Made by a program: the position numbers and the translations under genes
In this document: positions 26,770-35,964 of the stretch, piece by piece
How positions within the stretch are numbered: the first letter of the stretch is position 1
How the letters are laid out: each line of letters begins with the position of its first letter
NCBI GenBank assembly: GCA_006969385.1
Contig: CP030884.1
Coordinates: 62,001 to 126,000 of the forward strand
DNA from: Planctomycetaceae bacterium
GTDB lineage: Bacteria > Planctomycetota > Phycisphaerae > UBA1845 > UTPLA1
DNA: 64,000 nucleotides
Direction: 5' to 3'
Notes under the pieces: generated by a model
What the model was told of the DNA's origin: nothing
Seen by the model: only the letters and a program-made list of their open reading frames with translations
Databases searched by the model: none

Positions 26770-28329
26770 TCACGGTTCCGTCTTCCGCCGGTTCTCTTCG
26801 ACCACCTCTTCCAGCCATTGCTTCACTTCATCGGGTTGATACGACTGAATCGTCGTCAACACCTGCTCGATATATGGCGTCAGATCGTACACCTTTCCCG
26901 GTTCGCTGAAGATCGTCAGTGCCCGCCCAAACACCGGGTCGCGAATGGTAATAATCGCTCGACCATCGCTTCCGTGCGTACCCAACACGCGCAGCTTGTT
27001 ATCGCGAATCAATAACCGCGCGCCGATATCGACGTACTCGATTTTCTCGGGCAATAAACGCTTCGGCAGCGCCGCTGGCCACTCGAATCCGAACCCGCGT
27101 TCGGCGGCATCGAGCAACAGCGCCCGATCGATTAGCCCCTTCTGATTCGCCGGCGGCGCCACTGACACTTCGATATCCGCCGCGCGAATCGTCTCGCCGA
27201 CCATCTCGAAGTTATCGATTCGCACCGTCACCACGCCCGTCGCCGAACCCTTGCCCCATTTGCGCAGCAACTGTTCGAGGCTAATCCGTTCCACCCGCCC
27301 GTTAAACCGAATGCGCTCCACCTTGCTCAACGCAAGATTGATCTCGTCGAACACAAACGACGCCACGCCGTCGAGTCGATCGAACCCCAACGGTGTCGCC
27401 AAAGGTGCCAGCACCACATCGTCGAGGCGACCGCCACCGCGAAAATGCGTAATCAACCGATTCGCAATCCGCGCCCGGTCCACGCGTATCCCGGCGCGAC
27501 CCTCGTAAGGTCCGTACGGAGCGCGTTGCGTAAACTCGGCCAACTGCACATCTTCGAGCAGGCCTTCCAACTCGGCCTGATTGGGCGACCCGTCCGCCCC
27601 CGCCATGTACGCCACCTTGCCGGCAAACACGCCCGTTGTCGGCGTTGTTCCCAAGACCGCGTCGAGCCCCAGATCGGGCAGCGGCAACGCGGGCACCGTC
27701 AATCGAATATCCGAGACGCGCAAGACGGGGCGACAAATCAAATTCGCAACGATGCGCACGCCGTCGGGTACATCGCGGCCGTTCAGACGGTTGGCTACAA
27801 ACGTGGCCGTACCCGATTTGGCATCGGCAAACACGACATCGCCGCCAGCCTTCGAATATCTCAACTGAAAACCATCGCGCTCGAACTGAATCGCGAAATC
27901 GTCGAGCCGCAGCACGCGCAGATTGAGATCGCCGATATCCGCGCCAATCTCCGGTCGAATCAGTTGCTTATACCGTTGCATCTCCCACAGCGCATCGCCC
28001 AACACAAAGCGCCCGTGTTGCAACTCCAACCGATGCCCGGCTCCGTCGGCTTCCACGCCTTCGCGCCACGTGGCAAGCGCGCAATCGAACACCTGCGTGC
28101 CCGTATCGCGCAGGTTGATCGTGACATCCACAAAATCGCGACTGAAGAATGAGCGCGGCCTGACTTGCGCGATCTGACAGGGCATACCGAAGAAGTCGGT
28201 CACCTTCTGCTCGACGTCGCGCAGATAGCGATTGCTATGCAGCCGCGCGGCATACCAACTGGTAAAACCGATCGACCCGCTGATGGCCAGCACGATGAGC
28301 GCGAGAATGATGAATCGATGCCGACGCAT
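26770..28329 (-). CDS. AsmA-like membrane-anchored protein
   Basis: A 519-residue protein with a single N-terminal membrane anchor (about 7-29) and a long extracytoplasmic region rich in beta strands. The repeated pattern of amphipathic strands and phrases such as LRVLRLDDFAIQFERDG and ARLLIRDNKLRVLGT are typical of AsmA/TamB-type proteins, which bridge the periplasm and move or organise lipids. No catalytic motif is visible. The last 40 residues are a charged helix. The gene lies 41 bases downstream of aroC on the same strand and may be co-transcribed. The family assignment rests on pattern only. Confidence 0.55.
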   Translation of the reverse strand: MRRHRFIILALIVLAISGSIGFTSWYAARLHSNRYLRDVEQKVTDFFGMPCQIAQVRPRSFFSRDFVDVTINLRDTGTQVFDCALATWREGVEADGAGHRLELQHGRFVLGDALWEMQRYKQLIRPEIGADIGDLNLRVLRLDDFAIQFERDGFQLRYSKAGGDVVFADAKSGTATFVANRLNGRDVPDGVRIVANLICRPVLRVSDIRLTVPALPLPDLGLDAVLGTTPTTGVFAGKVAYMAGADGSPNQAELEGLLEDVQLAEFTQRAPYGPYEGRAGIRVDRARIANRLITHFRGGGRLDDVVLAPLATPLGFDRLDGVASFVFDEINLALSKVERIRFNGRVERISLEQLLRKWGKGSATGVVTVRIDNFEMVGETIRAADIEVSVAPPANQKGLIDRALLLDAAERGFGFEWPAALPKRLLPEKIEYVDIGARLLIRDNKLRVLGTHGSDGRAIITIRDPVFGRALTIFSEPGKVYDLTPYIEQVLTTIQSYQPDEVKQWLEEVVEENRRKTEP

Positions 28330-28370
28330 AACAACTCTAACGGTCGCCTACCAAAACCCTCTCCGACTAT

Positions 28371-29540
28371 TTATCCGCGTGCGGCGTGCATGCGAGCTCG
28401 AATTGCACCAAGATAATGCTCGTAACTCGCCTTCATATCGGCCAGCGCATCGCCACCGAATTTCTCGCGCATGCTGCGGGCGACTTCCAACGCCACCACA
28501 TGTTCTGCGACTATACTGGCGGCGGGCACGGCGCAGATATCGCTGCGTTCGTAGTCGCTGCGTTCGGCCTTGAGCGTGGCCAAATTCACCGAATCGAGAC
28601 CGCGCAGCAACGTACTAATCGGCTTCATCACACCGCGCACCACGATCGGCATGCCGTTGGTCATGCCGCCTTCGAGACCGCCGGCGCGATTGGTGCGCCG
28701 CGAAAAACCCAGCGCGGCGCTACCCGACTGCGCCGCGTCGAAATCCATCTCGTCATGTACCTGACTGCCCGGTCGCTCCGCCACGCCGAAACCCATGCCG
28801 ATCTCCACGCCTTTAAACGCTTGAATCGAACCGACCGCCCCCATCAACCGCGCATCGAGCCGATCCTGCCAGCGCATACACGAACCCACACCCGGCGGCA
28901 TGCCGAACACGCGCACTTCTACCACGCCGCCCAGCGTGTCCTTATCTTTCTTGGCTTGCTTGATCGCGTCAATCATCGCCGCCGCGGCAGCATCATTGGG
29001 GCAATAGGCTTCGTTACCATCACGCGCCGCTCGCAGCGCCTCTGCATTTAGCGATTCGTCTATTTCCGTCGCCGCCGCACCGATGCGTACCACATAGCCG
29101 ACGACTTCCACGCCGAACGCGCTCAGCAATTGCTTCGCCACGCCCCCCGCCGCCACCCGCGCCGCCGTCTCGCGCGCGCTGGCCCGCTCCAGAATGTTGC
29201 GGCAGTCATCCGTCTGATATTTCAACGCCCCGGCAAAATCCGCATGACCCGGCCTCGGTCGGTTGATCACCGGCGCGTCGTCGATGCGATGATCGCGATT
29301 GCGGACCTGCAACACGAGTGGCGATCCGATCGTCTTGCCGGCACGGATTCCCGTCAGAATCTCGGCGGCGTCTTTTTCGATCTTCTGCCGTCCACCGCGC
29401 CCATAACCGCCCTGACGCCGACGCAGTTCGGCATTCAGCGCGTCCATGTCGATGGGCAGGTCCGAGGGCAATCCTTCGATGATGGCCAGCATCGCCGCGC
29501 CGTGCGATTCGCCCGCCGTCCGATAGTCGAGTGTACTCAT
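28371..29540 (-). CDS. aroC: Chorismate synthase
   Basis: The last shikimate-pathway enzyme, converting EPSP to chorismate with reduced FMN. The 389-residue protein starts with the family signature YRTAGESHGAAM and contains RRRQGGYGRGGRQKIEKD, SARETAARVAAG and the C-terminal RRTNRAGGLEGGMTNG flavin/substrate region. Length is normal for a bacterial AroC. The start ATG 29540 is supported by the conserved N-terminus. It diverges from the ATPase gene at 29705. Confidence 0.97.
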   Translation of the reverse strand: MSTLDYRTAGESHGAAMLAIIEGLPSDLPIDMDALNAELRRRQGGYGRGGRQKIEKDAAEILTGIRAGKTIGSPLVLQVRNRDHRIDDAPVINRPRPGHADFAGALKYQTDDCRNILERASARETAARVAAGGVAKQLLSAFGVEVVGYVVRIGAAATEIDESLNAEALRAARDGNEAYCPNDAAAAAMIDAIKQAKKDKDTLGGVVEVRVFGMPPGVGSCMRWQDRLDARLMGAVGSIQAFKGVEIGMGFGVAERPGSQVHDEMDFDAAQSGSAALGFSRRTNRAGGLEGGMTNGMPIVVRGVMKPISTLLRGLDSVNLATLKAERSDYERSDICAVPAASIVAEHVVALEVARSMREKFGGDALADMKASYEHYLGAIRARMHAARG

Positions 29541-29704
29541 AGCCCGATTATAAGCCGTTTGCCCGCTGTGGGTTATCGCGACCTACGACCGAGGGCCTAC
29601 CAACCCCGCCGCCCGATCGAACCGATTTGACGGAAGGGCATGTCATATCGCATGTCATACTGGATCGCTTTGCATTTACCGCCCGGGCTGTGGAGGAAAA
29701 CGCC

Positions 29705-31111
29705 ATGCAGGCTCCGATTATCAAACCGTCGCTAACCAAGCGCAAACCCGAACATCGCGATGAGCCGGTGGTGGCCTCACCGCCGCCCGCCGCCGCGCCC
29801 GTTGAAACGACGGCCCCCGAAACCGAGGAGGCCAAAAAGAATAGCGGCATGTACTTTCCGCCCGAGCCGCAAACCTTCGAAGAATGCGGCCTCGATACCG
29901 GCGTTATTGAATCGTTGATTCTGAAATACCTCGCAGGGGTCGGTGCCGCCAGCGGTGGCGCCATCGCCGGCGATTTGGCCCTGCCGTTCGACCCGATCAT
30001 TCAATACCTTGCTGACCTAAAGCGGCAGCAGATCGTCGTGCACGTCGGTTCGGCGAACATGGGCGACTTCACCTATCGACTCACCGACACCGGTCGCGAT
30101 CGCGCTCAAAAGTACATGATCGAATCGATGTACGTCGGCCCCGCGCCGGTACCAATCAAGCAATACCTCGATGCCGTGGCCGCCCAGACGATCACGAAGC
30201 TCTATCCGCAGGAAAAAGACCTGCGCAACGCGTTTAGCGATTTGCTCGTTAACGATGAGATGTTTTCCGTGCTTGGCCCCGCCGTGAACTCGGGTCGCGG
30301 TATGTTCCTTTACGGATACCCCGGCAATGGTAAGACCAGCATCGCCGAACGCGTCACGCGCTGCTTCGGTGACGAGATTTACATCCCCCGCTGCCTAATC
30401 TCCGACGGCTTTGTGATCAAACTCTTCGACAACGCCAACCACGAAGAGGTGGCGATCAAGAAGAACTCGATTCTTAAGACCGATCGCATCGACCCGCGTT
30501 GGGTGAAGATCAAACGCCCAACCATCGTCGTCGGTGGTGAACTCACGATGAATACGCTGGAAATTCAATACAACGAAACCAGCAAGACCTGCGAAGCGTC
30601 GGTTCAGCTCAAGAGCAACTGCGGCACGCTGGTTATCGATGACTTCGGTCGGCAGCGCATGCGCCCCGTCGAACTGCTCAACCGTTGGATCGTGCCGCTC
30701 GAAAAGCGCTACGACTTCCTCACCATGCCCAACGGTAAGAAGCTACAGATGCCGTTCGACCAGTTGATCATCTTTTCGACCAACCTCGAACCCAAAGACT
30801 TGTGCGACGACGCGTTCCTCCGTCGTATTCCGTACAAGATCAACGTGGGCGATCCGACCGAGGCGGAATTCCGCAAGCTGTTCGACTTCGTCGCGCCGGG
30901 CTTGGGCTTCGAGATGAACGCCGAATCGAAGGCCGCGCTCGATTACCTCATCGACACGCACTACAAGCCCCACGACCGACCGTTCCGCTGCTGTCAGCCG
31001 CGCGACCTGATGCTGCAGGTGCGCAACCGCTGCCGCTATATGGGCTTGGAGCAGCGGCTCACGCCCGAACTCTTTGACTACGCCGTCAGCGTGTATTTCA
31101 CGATCATGTAA
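29705..31111 (+). CDS. AAA-type ATPase with an N-terminal winged-helix-like region, unknown function
   Basis: A 468-residue cytoplasmic ATPase. After about 60 proline- and charge-rich residues there is a helical region (about 60-140) that could be a winged helix, then the ATPase core: Walker A GYPGNGKTS near 203, Walker B TLVIDDFGRQ near 310, a sensor FSTNLEPKDL and an arginine pair in FLRRIPYKI. The Walker B carries DD rather than DE. A C-terminal lid helix bundle follows. The start ATG 29705 has GGAGG 8 bases upstream; a start at 29627 is unlikely. A strong terminator follows at 31155. Role unknown. Confidence 0.75.
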   Translation: MQAPIIKPSLTKRKPEHRDEPVVASPPPAAAPVETTAPETEEAKKNSGMYFPPEPQTFEECGLDTGVIESLILKYLAGVGAASGGAIAGDLALPFDPIIQYLADLKRQQIVVHVGSANMGDFTYRLTDTGRDRAQKYMIESMYVGPAPVPIKQYLDAVAAQTITKLYPQEKDLRNAFSDLLVNDEMFSVLGPAVNSGRGMFLYGYPGNGKTSIAERVTRCFGDEIYIPRCLISDGFVIKLFDNANHEEVAIKKNSILKTDRIDPRWVKIKRPTIVVGGELTMNTLEIQYNETSKTCEASVQLKSNCGTLVIDDFGRQRMRPVELLNRWIVPLEKRYDFLTMPNGKKLQMPFDQLIIFSTNLEPKDLCDDAFLRRIPYKINVGDPTEAEFRKLFDFVAPGLGFEMNAESKAALDYLIDTHYKPHDRPFRCCQPRDLMLQVRNRCRYMGLEQRLTPELFDYAVSVYFTIM

Positions 31112-31154
31112 TCAGCGGCAGGTCCCGCGCGACCACGCTTAACGCAAGCTTGGC

Positions 31155-31188
31155 GACGTCCGCCGACGATGAAGTCGGTGGACGTTTT
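31155..31188 (+). terminator. Rho-independent terminator after the AAA-type ATPase gene
   Basis: A 12-bp stem ACGTCCGCCGAC (31156-31167) with GTCGGTGGACGT (31174-31185; one G-U pair) closes a 6-base loop and runs into TTTT. It lies 45 bases after the ATPase stop. Confidence 0.8.
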
Positions 31189-31192
31189 CAAT

Positions 31193-31221
31193 TTGACAGC
31201 CTGCGGCGGCCTAGCTAGGCT
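31193..31221 (+). promoter_or_regulatory. Sigma-70-like promoter for the lipoprotein gene
   Basis: A consensus -35 TTGACA (31193-31198) is followed after exactly 17 bases by TAGGCT (31216-31221), a fair -10. A perfect 12-base palindrome GCCTAGCTAGGC (31209-31220) overlaps the -10 and could be an operator. Confidence 0.6.
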
Positions 31222-31282
31222 GTACCCGCCTTAGCGTGGTAAGCGTATTTCTGAAAACGGTTTATGTAAGCGAGGCAGTGTC

Positions 31283-31720
31283 TTGACACGGATGCGACTG
31301 GGCAGCACGGCGGCGATTTTATTCTTGGCGGCAGCGATCGTGCCGGCGGGTTGCGGTGAGAAGCGGGTTGAGGGTCCCACGATCCTCGAAAAACGCGATC
31401 AGCCCTACGTCGCCGACGTGCCGGTGCCGAAAGATTTTGAAATCGATCTGCGCAAGAGCACCTACGAAAACAAGCCAGGCAGCCGCTACATCAAGCACAT
31501 TTACATCGGTAAGGAATCGCGCATCGCGATCAACAACTTCTACAAGGAGTTGATGCCCGAAGAAGAGTGGAGCTTTGTGGATGAGAAGCTTCAAAACGGC
31601 ATCTACACCTTGAATTTTGAAAAAGGCAAGGAAGCCTGCGAGGTCCGGATCGACAACGTACCGGGTGGGCTGTTTGGGCCGAAGACGCGCATCGCCGTTG
31701 AAGTCATCGAGCGAAAATAG
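31283..31720 (+). CDS. Small lipoprotein, unknown function
   Basis: A 145-residue protein with a lipoprotein signal ending at PAGC (C24). The mature part (about 120 residues) has alternating strands and charged helices (SRIAINNFYKELMPEEEWSF), a pattern seen in uncharacterised planctomycete lipoproteins. The TTG at 31283 has GAGG 7 bases upstream, whereas ATG 31292 would have poor spacing, so I favour TTG. It has its own promoter and lies upstream of the YfgM-like gene on the same strand. Confidence 0.75.
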   Translation: MTRMRLGSTAAILFLAAAIVPAGCGEKRVEGPTILEKRDQPYVADVPVPKDFEIDLRKSTYENKPGSRYIKHIYIGKESRIAINNFYKELMPEEEWSFVDEKLQNGIYTLNFEKGKEACEVRIDNVPGGLFGPKTRIAVEVIERK

Positions 31721-31862
31721 CGCATCAAGAGCCTTGCCGCCCCAACCCCGCGTCATAACCCGAAACCCGCCGCTTTCGGTGCCGCATGAATTCGCGTGCG
31801 CCGCGGCTTAGCGAAACACCAAAACCCACGAGGCCGGCAACCCGATTGGCCGGTAGCAAACG

Positions 31863-32651
31863 ATGAAAAGCGAACGACGACACGAACTACAGCAAGACGA
31901 ACTCTCGGTGCAGATCGAAAAGGTCTCCGAATCGGTTAAGCAGAATGCCGCCACCATCATCGGTGTGGTGGTAGCAGTGGTCGCCCTCCTGGCTGCCGGC
32001 GCTTGGTTTATGAACCAGCGTGCCAATGCTAAAAGCCAGGCCTACGCCACCCTGTTTACGCCGAATGCGGAAATCGAAGACCCGGCGGCCCAGATCGCCG
32101 AGTTCCGTCAAGTTGCCAAAGAAAATGTCACGTCCGCCATCACCGTGCAGGCGTGGATGAACATCGGCGATACCGCCATGCAATACATCTATCGCAACCG
32201 CCCCGAAACCGAAGCCGCCGATCCGGAAAAACGCGCGCAAATGCTGAAAGAAGCTGATGAGGCGTTTAACAAGATTCTGAGCATCGCGGGCAACGACCTG
32301 ACCGCCAAGGGCCGCGCTCATTTCGGGCTGGGCCTGATTGCCGAGGCGCGCGGCGAGTTTGACGCCGCACGCAAGCACTATGAATCGGTCGCGTCCGGCA
32401 AGCAGTTTGAACTCACCGGCTTGCAAACCCAGGCACAGTATCGCATCGATCATATCGATGACTGGAAGGACCCGATCACGTTCCCCGAGCCCGTCGTGAA
32501 AGCCGAAACTGTCGACACGACCGGCACCGAGGCCACGTTTGACCCCAGAGCCATCGACGTCACCGACAATCCCGACCTCGAAGACATGACGCCGACCGAG
32601 GACGAGTACGAGGAAGACGCCGCAAACGAAACGGAAACGTCGGATCAGTAA
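31863..32651 (+). CDS. YfgM-like membrane-anchored TPR protein
   Basis: A 262-residue protein: a cytoplasmic N-terminus (about 1-32), one membrane helix (about 33-55), then helical repeats (about 60-205) of the tetratricopeptide type ending in an acidic, disordered tail. The layout matches YfgM, which sits beside the SecYEG translocon and helps periplasmic chaperones receive clients. The NAATIIGVVVAVVALLAAGAWF helix and following AYATLF segment are typical. No BamB gene follows, unlike in proteobacteria. Confidence 0.65.
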   Translation: MKSERRHELQQDELSVQIEKVSESVKQNAATIIGVVVAVVALLAAGAWFMNQRANAKSQAYATLFTPNAEIEDPAAQIAEFRQVAKENVTSAITVQAWMNIGDTAMQYIYRNRPETEAADPEKRAQMLKEADEAFNKILSIAGNDLTAKGRAHFGLGLIAEARGEFDAARKHYESVASGKQFELTGLQTQAQYRIDHIDDWKDPITFPEPVVKAETVDTTGTEATFDPRAIDVTDNPDLEDMTPTEDEYEEDAANETETSDQ

Positions 32652-32796
32652 GCAAGCATATAGCCGCGACGGTGCGCGGAGTTATGCACGGAATACAAGC
32701 GACTCGTTATGACCAACTAAGGTCGGTCGCAACGAAAGTTTCGCGCCGTGGCGTCACCAGTCCGTTTCAAACTACACCTAGCATTGGATAGTTCAA

Positions 32797-33492
32797 TTGA
32801 TCCCGCAAACGATTAAAACGCGCGGCCTGCACACGGGCATTCGCTTTGCCCCGCAAGTTGCGCTCGATAAGACGCACAAGCAGAAGTTTCAAATCAAAGC
32901 CAACGAAGGCTTCGATTGGCAGCGCCACGAGTATTCCGACCGCGTCTGGCGCTTGGCGACGCCCCAACCCGATGGCGATCGCCGCAGCGAAATCAAGCTG
33001 ACGGTCCAGCCCGATACCATGACGTTCGAGGATTCCTTCCCCACGGGCCCGCTCGAAGTCTTTCTCGATAACCTCAAACTCGCGATGAATGCCGTCGCCG
33101 ATGTCTTTAACCCACAAGTCATGCTCGGCAGCGGCACCATCATTCGCATGACGGTCGAAGCCGAAGGCGGCGATGCCCGCGTGTTTTTGGGCAAGCACTG
33201 CTTGCAGATGGACGATCGCCTTAAACCGCTGGGCCGGCCGGTCCACGGCGTGGGCTTGAAGATGCTGCTGCCGCCGCTACCGGGCGAAGGTCAGCCCAAG
33301 TGGCAAGCCACGCTGCGAATCGAATCGTTGGTCGAGGACGTGCGGCAGCTATTCATCGAAGTGGATGCCCGTTGGTCCAACCCGACGCAGTGGAGCCCGC
33401 AGGCCGTGCTCGAACGCGTGCAAACGGCGCAGAAGTTCGCCACTAACGAGGTCATTCATTTCTTGCAGGGGTTTGGCACCGGCGGCGCTTAA
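32797..33492 (+). CDS. Hypothetical cytoplasmic protein
   Basis: A 231-residue soluble protein without signal peptide or membrane segment. It has alternating strands and helices (SEIKLTVQPDTMTFED, GSGTIIRMTVEAEGGDARVFL) and a C-terminal amphipathic helix (AQKFATNEVIHFLQGF). I do not recognise the family. Codon use is like that of its neighbours, so I believe it is a real gene. The start is a TTG at 32797. It lies 145 bases after the YfgM-like gene and converges with the glycosyltransferase gene. Confidence 0.6.
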   Translation: MIPQTIKTRGLHTGIRFAPQVALDKTHKQKFQIKANEGFDWQRHEYSDRVWRLATPQPDGDRRSEIKLTVQPDTMTFEDSFPTGPLEVFLDNLKLAMNAVADVFNPQVMLGSGTIIRMTVEAEGGDARVFLGKHCLQMDDRLKPLGRPVHGVGLKMLLPPLPGEGQPKWQATLRIESLVEDVRQLFIEVDARWSNPTQWSPQAVLERVQTAQKFATNEVIHFLQGFGTGGA

Positions 33493-33522
33493 CCGCGCTT
33501 CGGCTGATTCGTTAATACGTCT

Positions 33523-34776
33523 CTAAGTATTCGGCGCATCCGCCGACGCCACTGACAGCGGCGGCTCAATACTCTGCGTCGCACCGATCAGTTCCGGCGC
33601 TTTTTGGTCTTCGACCGTGCCGTCGCGATAGGTTGTGCCGCGCCAAACAACGCGCCCCGCCCCCATCGCACAATACAGCGCATTGGCCAACGTGCCGCAC
33701 GCCACCAACCCGCCCAACGGATAGACCAATCCGTAACGCATCGGCACGGCGCTCAGGCGATAAAAGACCGACATCGCCATGATTTGAAGAACCAGGCTAG
33801 CCACCGCGATCGACAGCAACGACGGTGCCTCCCAAGCCCACGTTTGCCCGGCGATCAGCGCTCCCGCCGCGATCAACCACGGAAACACCGTAAAGTACGC
33901 GATTACAAGCAACGCCAACGCGATGCGCGCGGCATTGGGAAAGCTGCCGACAAAAATCCGCGTCCAACCGCGCCACATCTGCCGCACGTCTTCATACATG
34001 CGTACGGTATATAGCCCGCGACCGACTTGCACTTTGAGATTTTGACCGGCGACCCGCGCGCGGCGCGCGAACGCAATGTCCTCATTCAGTTCGGTCTTCA
34101 CCGCCGCATGGCCGCCGAACGCGTTGTAACAACTGCGCTTCATTAACATGAACGCGCCATTGGCATAGGCCGCCTTCCCGCGATTCACCGACATGGGGTT
34201 GAACCACAGCATCATGACGGCACTGCAGGCGGGCTGAATCACGCGTTCCCAGAACGATTCGGCCTTATGCGAAGGCAGGATCGACAGAAAATCCGCATCG
34301 AGTTCGCGCGCCTTGTTCAACGCCGTCGTCAAGACGTTCGGCGAGAGAAACTCGCAATCGGCGTCGGTAAAGCAGAGCCATTCGCCGGTCGCATCGGCGA
34401 CGGCGTGATGCATCGCGTGGTTCTTGCCGAACCAACCATCCGGCAGTTCTTTGATGCGAAGGTATCGAAAGCCATCCAACTCGCGTGCCAGCCGGTCGAG
34501 AATATGCGGCGTCGCGTCGTCGCTGCGATCGTCCACGCAAATCACTTCGAGATGCGGATAATTCTGCATCGTTAGCGAACGCACGCAGGTTTCGATGTTG
34601 GCCGCTTCATCTTTGGCCGCCACGATCATCGAGATCGAGGGCGCATCACCAGCCGGCTCGGTCGAATCCGATGGCGTCAGCGGCGGCAGAAATCTATCGA
34701 ATAGACTTAGCACCACCAGGCGACCGGCCCACATGGCGGCCACGCCTACGGTTAGAAAATACAGCACCCAGTGCAA
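33523..34776 (-). CDS. Membrane-bound family 2 glycosyltransferase
   Basis: A 417-residue protein: an N-terminal helix (about 3-27), a GT-A domain (about 48-280) with VAAKDEAANIE, the nucleotide-binding VDDRSDD, the metal-binding DADCEF and TELNEDIAF, then MWRGWTR as the counterpart of the QxxRW acceptor motif, and three or four C-terminal helices. Layout and length resemble HpnB-like and CrtQ-like enzymes that glycosylate polyprenyl or hopanoid lipids; the acceptor is not decided by the sequence. It sits 30 bases downstream of a small membrane-protein gene on the same strand. Confidence 0.82.
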   Translation of the reverse strand: MHWVLYFLTVGVAAMWAGRLVVLSLFDRFLPPLTPSDSTEPAGDAPSISMIVAAKDEAANIETCVRSLTMQNYPHLEVICVDDRSDDATPHILDRLARELDGFRYLRIKELPDGWFGKNHAMHHAVADATGEWLCFTDADCEFLSPNVLTTALNKARELDADFLSILPSHKAESFWERVIQPACSAVMMLWFNPMSVNRGKAAYANGAFMLMKRSCYNAFGGHAAVKTELNEDIAFARRARVAGQNLKVQVGRGLYTVRMYEDVRQMWRGWTRIFVGSFPNAARIALALLVIAYFTVFPWLIAAGALIAGQTWAWEAPSLLSIAVASLVLQIMAMSVFYRLSAVPMRYGLVYPLGGLVACGTLANALYCAMGAGRVVWRGTTYRDGTVEDQKAPELIGATQSIEPPLSVASADAPNT

Positions 34777-34806
34777 GGCAATCTCGCGATCGGCGGTTGG
34801 TTGGGG

Positions 34807-35076
34807 TTAAACGTAATCGTGTAAGCCGTACACGATCAGGATGGCGACCAGATACAACAAAATCTGGACCACTTCGCTGCGAAACCGCGCTCCTCGCAGG
34901 CGAAGCAAGTGTAGCACAATATAACGCCGCATGAGCAGGCGCTCACGCCGGGGCTCGTTTAAATAGACCAGCCAACTCCAGAACCAGCGCAGAAATGTCA
35001 CGGCGGCGTAGATCGTGAGTCCGACCGCCAGCGTCCAACGCCACAGCTCAAACAAATCGCGTTCGAGCAGGTTCAA
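34807..35076 (-). CDS. Small two-helix membrane protein coupled to yggS
   Basis: An 89-residue protein with two membrane segments (about 14-36 and 66-86) separated by a very basic loop (EPRRERLLMRRY...RLRGARFRS). It starts with TTG 35076, overlapping the yggS stop as TTGA. In many bacteria yggS is followed by yggT, another small membrane protein, but this one shows no YggT signature that I can see. Function unknown. Confidence 0.6.
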   Translation of the reverse strand: MNLLERDLFELWRWTLAVGLTIYAAVTFLRWFWSWLVYLNEPRRERLLMRRYIVLHLLRLRGARFRSEVVQILLYLVAILIVYGLHDYV

Positions 35077-35876
35077 TCGTCGTCCTCATCGCCGCCCATG
35101 CGGTCGCGCGGCATCATCAGGCCGTCAAACAGAGCCGAGCCGATGCGCACCTGCGTCGCCCCGCACTCGATGGCGACTTCATAATCGTCGCTCATCCCCA
35201 TCGAAAGCTCGCTAAACGCCGGCGTCACGAAGCGCTCGCCGCGCATATCGTCAAACACATCGCGCAGACGATTGAAATACAGCTTGAGTTCGTCGGGCGT
35301 GCAATCGATCGGCGCCATCGTCATGAGCCCACGCAAGCGGATGCCGTCCCACTCGGCGAAATGCTCGGCCAGATGCGTCACCGCTCCCACCGCCACGCCG
35401 AATTTGGTCTTTTCGCCGCTGGTGTTGACCTGTAACAGCATATCGATCACGCGGCCCACCCGACGGGCTTGGGTGTGCAGATCTTCGGCCAATCGCAAAC
35501 TATCGACGCTATGGATCATCTCGATCCACGGCACCACCATTTTGACCTTGTTGCGTTGCAAATGGCCGATCATATGCCAGCGCGGTCGCGGCAGCGGGTC
35601 GCTTCCCAGCACGGCACGCCGTTCGGCGGCTTCGTGCAACATGCCGGCACGCTGATTGAGTTGCTGGGCGCGGCTTTCGCCGAGATCCAAGACACCCATG
35701 TCCATCGCCATGCGCACCACGTCGAGTTCGACGTACTTGGTGACGGCCACCATGCGCACCTCAACCGGGTCGCGCTTGGCCTTCTCGCAGGCCCGCGCGA
35801 TTTTGTCTTTCACCCGTTTGAGGTTTTCTTGGAGCTTGCGCTTGTTGTTGGTGCTGGTCTTGGCGATCACAGGCAA
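35073..35876 (-). CDS. yggS: PLP-binding protein YggS/PROSC family
   Basis: A 267-residue TIM-barrel protein that binds pyridoxal phosphate and regulates PLP supply and amino/keto acid balance; no enzymatic activity is established for the family. The PLP lysine is K47 in VAVTKYVELD. Other family marks are GESRAQQL, WHMIGHLQRNKV, LLQVNTSGEKTKFGV and the phosphate-binding ELSMGMSDDYEVAIECGATQVRIGSALF. The C-terminus is extended by an acidic tail (GGDEDDD). The next gene overlaps its stop. Confidence 0.95.
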   Translation of the reverse strand: MPVIAKTSTNNKRKLQENLKRVKDKIARACEKAKRDPVEVRMVAVTKYVELDVVRMAMDMGVLDLGESRAQQLNQRAGMLHEAAERRAVLGSDPLPRPRWHMIGHLQRNKVKMVVPWIEMIHSVDSLRLAEDLHTQARRVGRVIDMLLQVNTSGEKTKFGVAVGAVTHLAEHFAEWDGIRLRGLMTMAPIDCTPDELKLYFNRLRDVFDDMRGERFVTPAFSELSMGMSDDYEVAIECGATQVRIGSALFDGLMMPRDRMGGDEDDD

Positions 35877-35964
35877 CGCGTCCCTTCGTCACTCGAACCC
35901 TCCCGTCGGGAAGCTTCTCGTTATTCGGACGTATGTTACCAGCAATCTGCCGTCAAAAAAAGGT

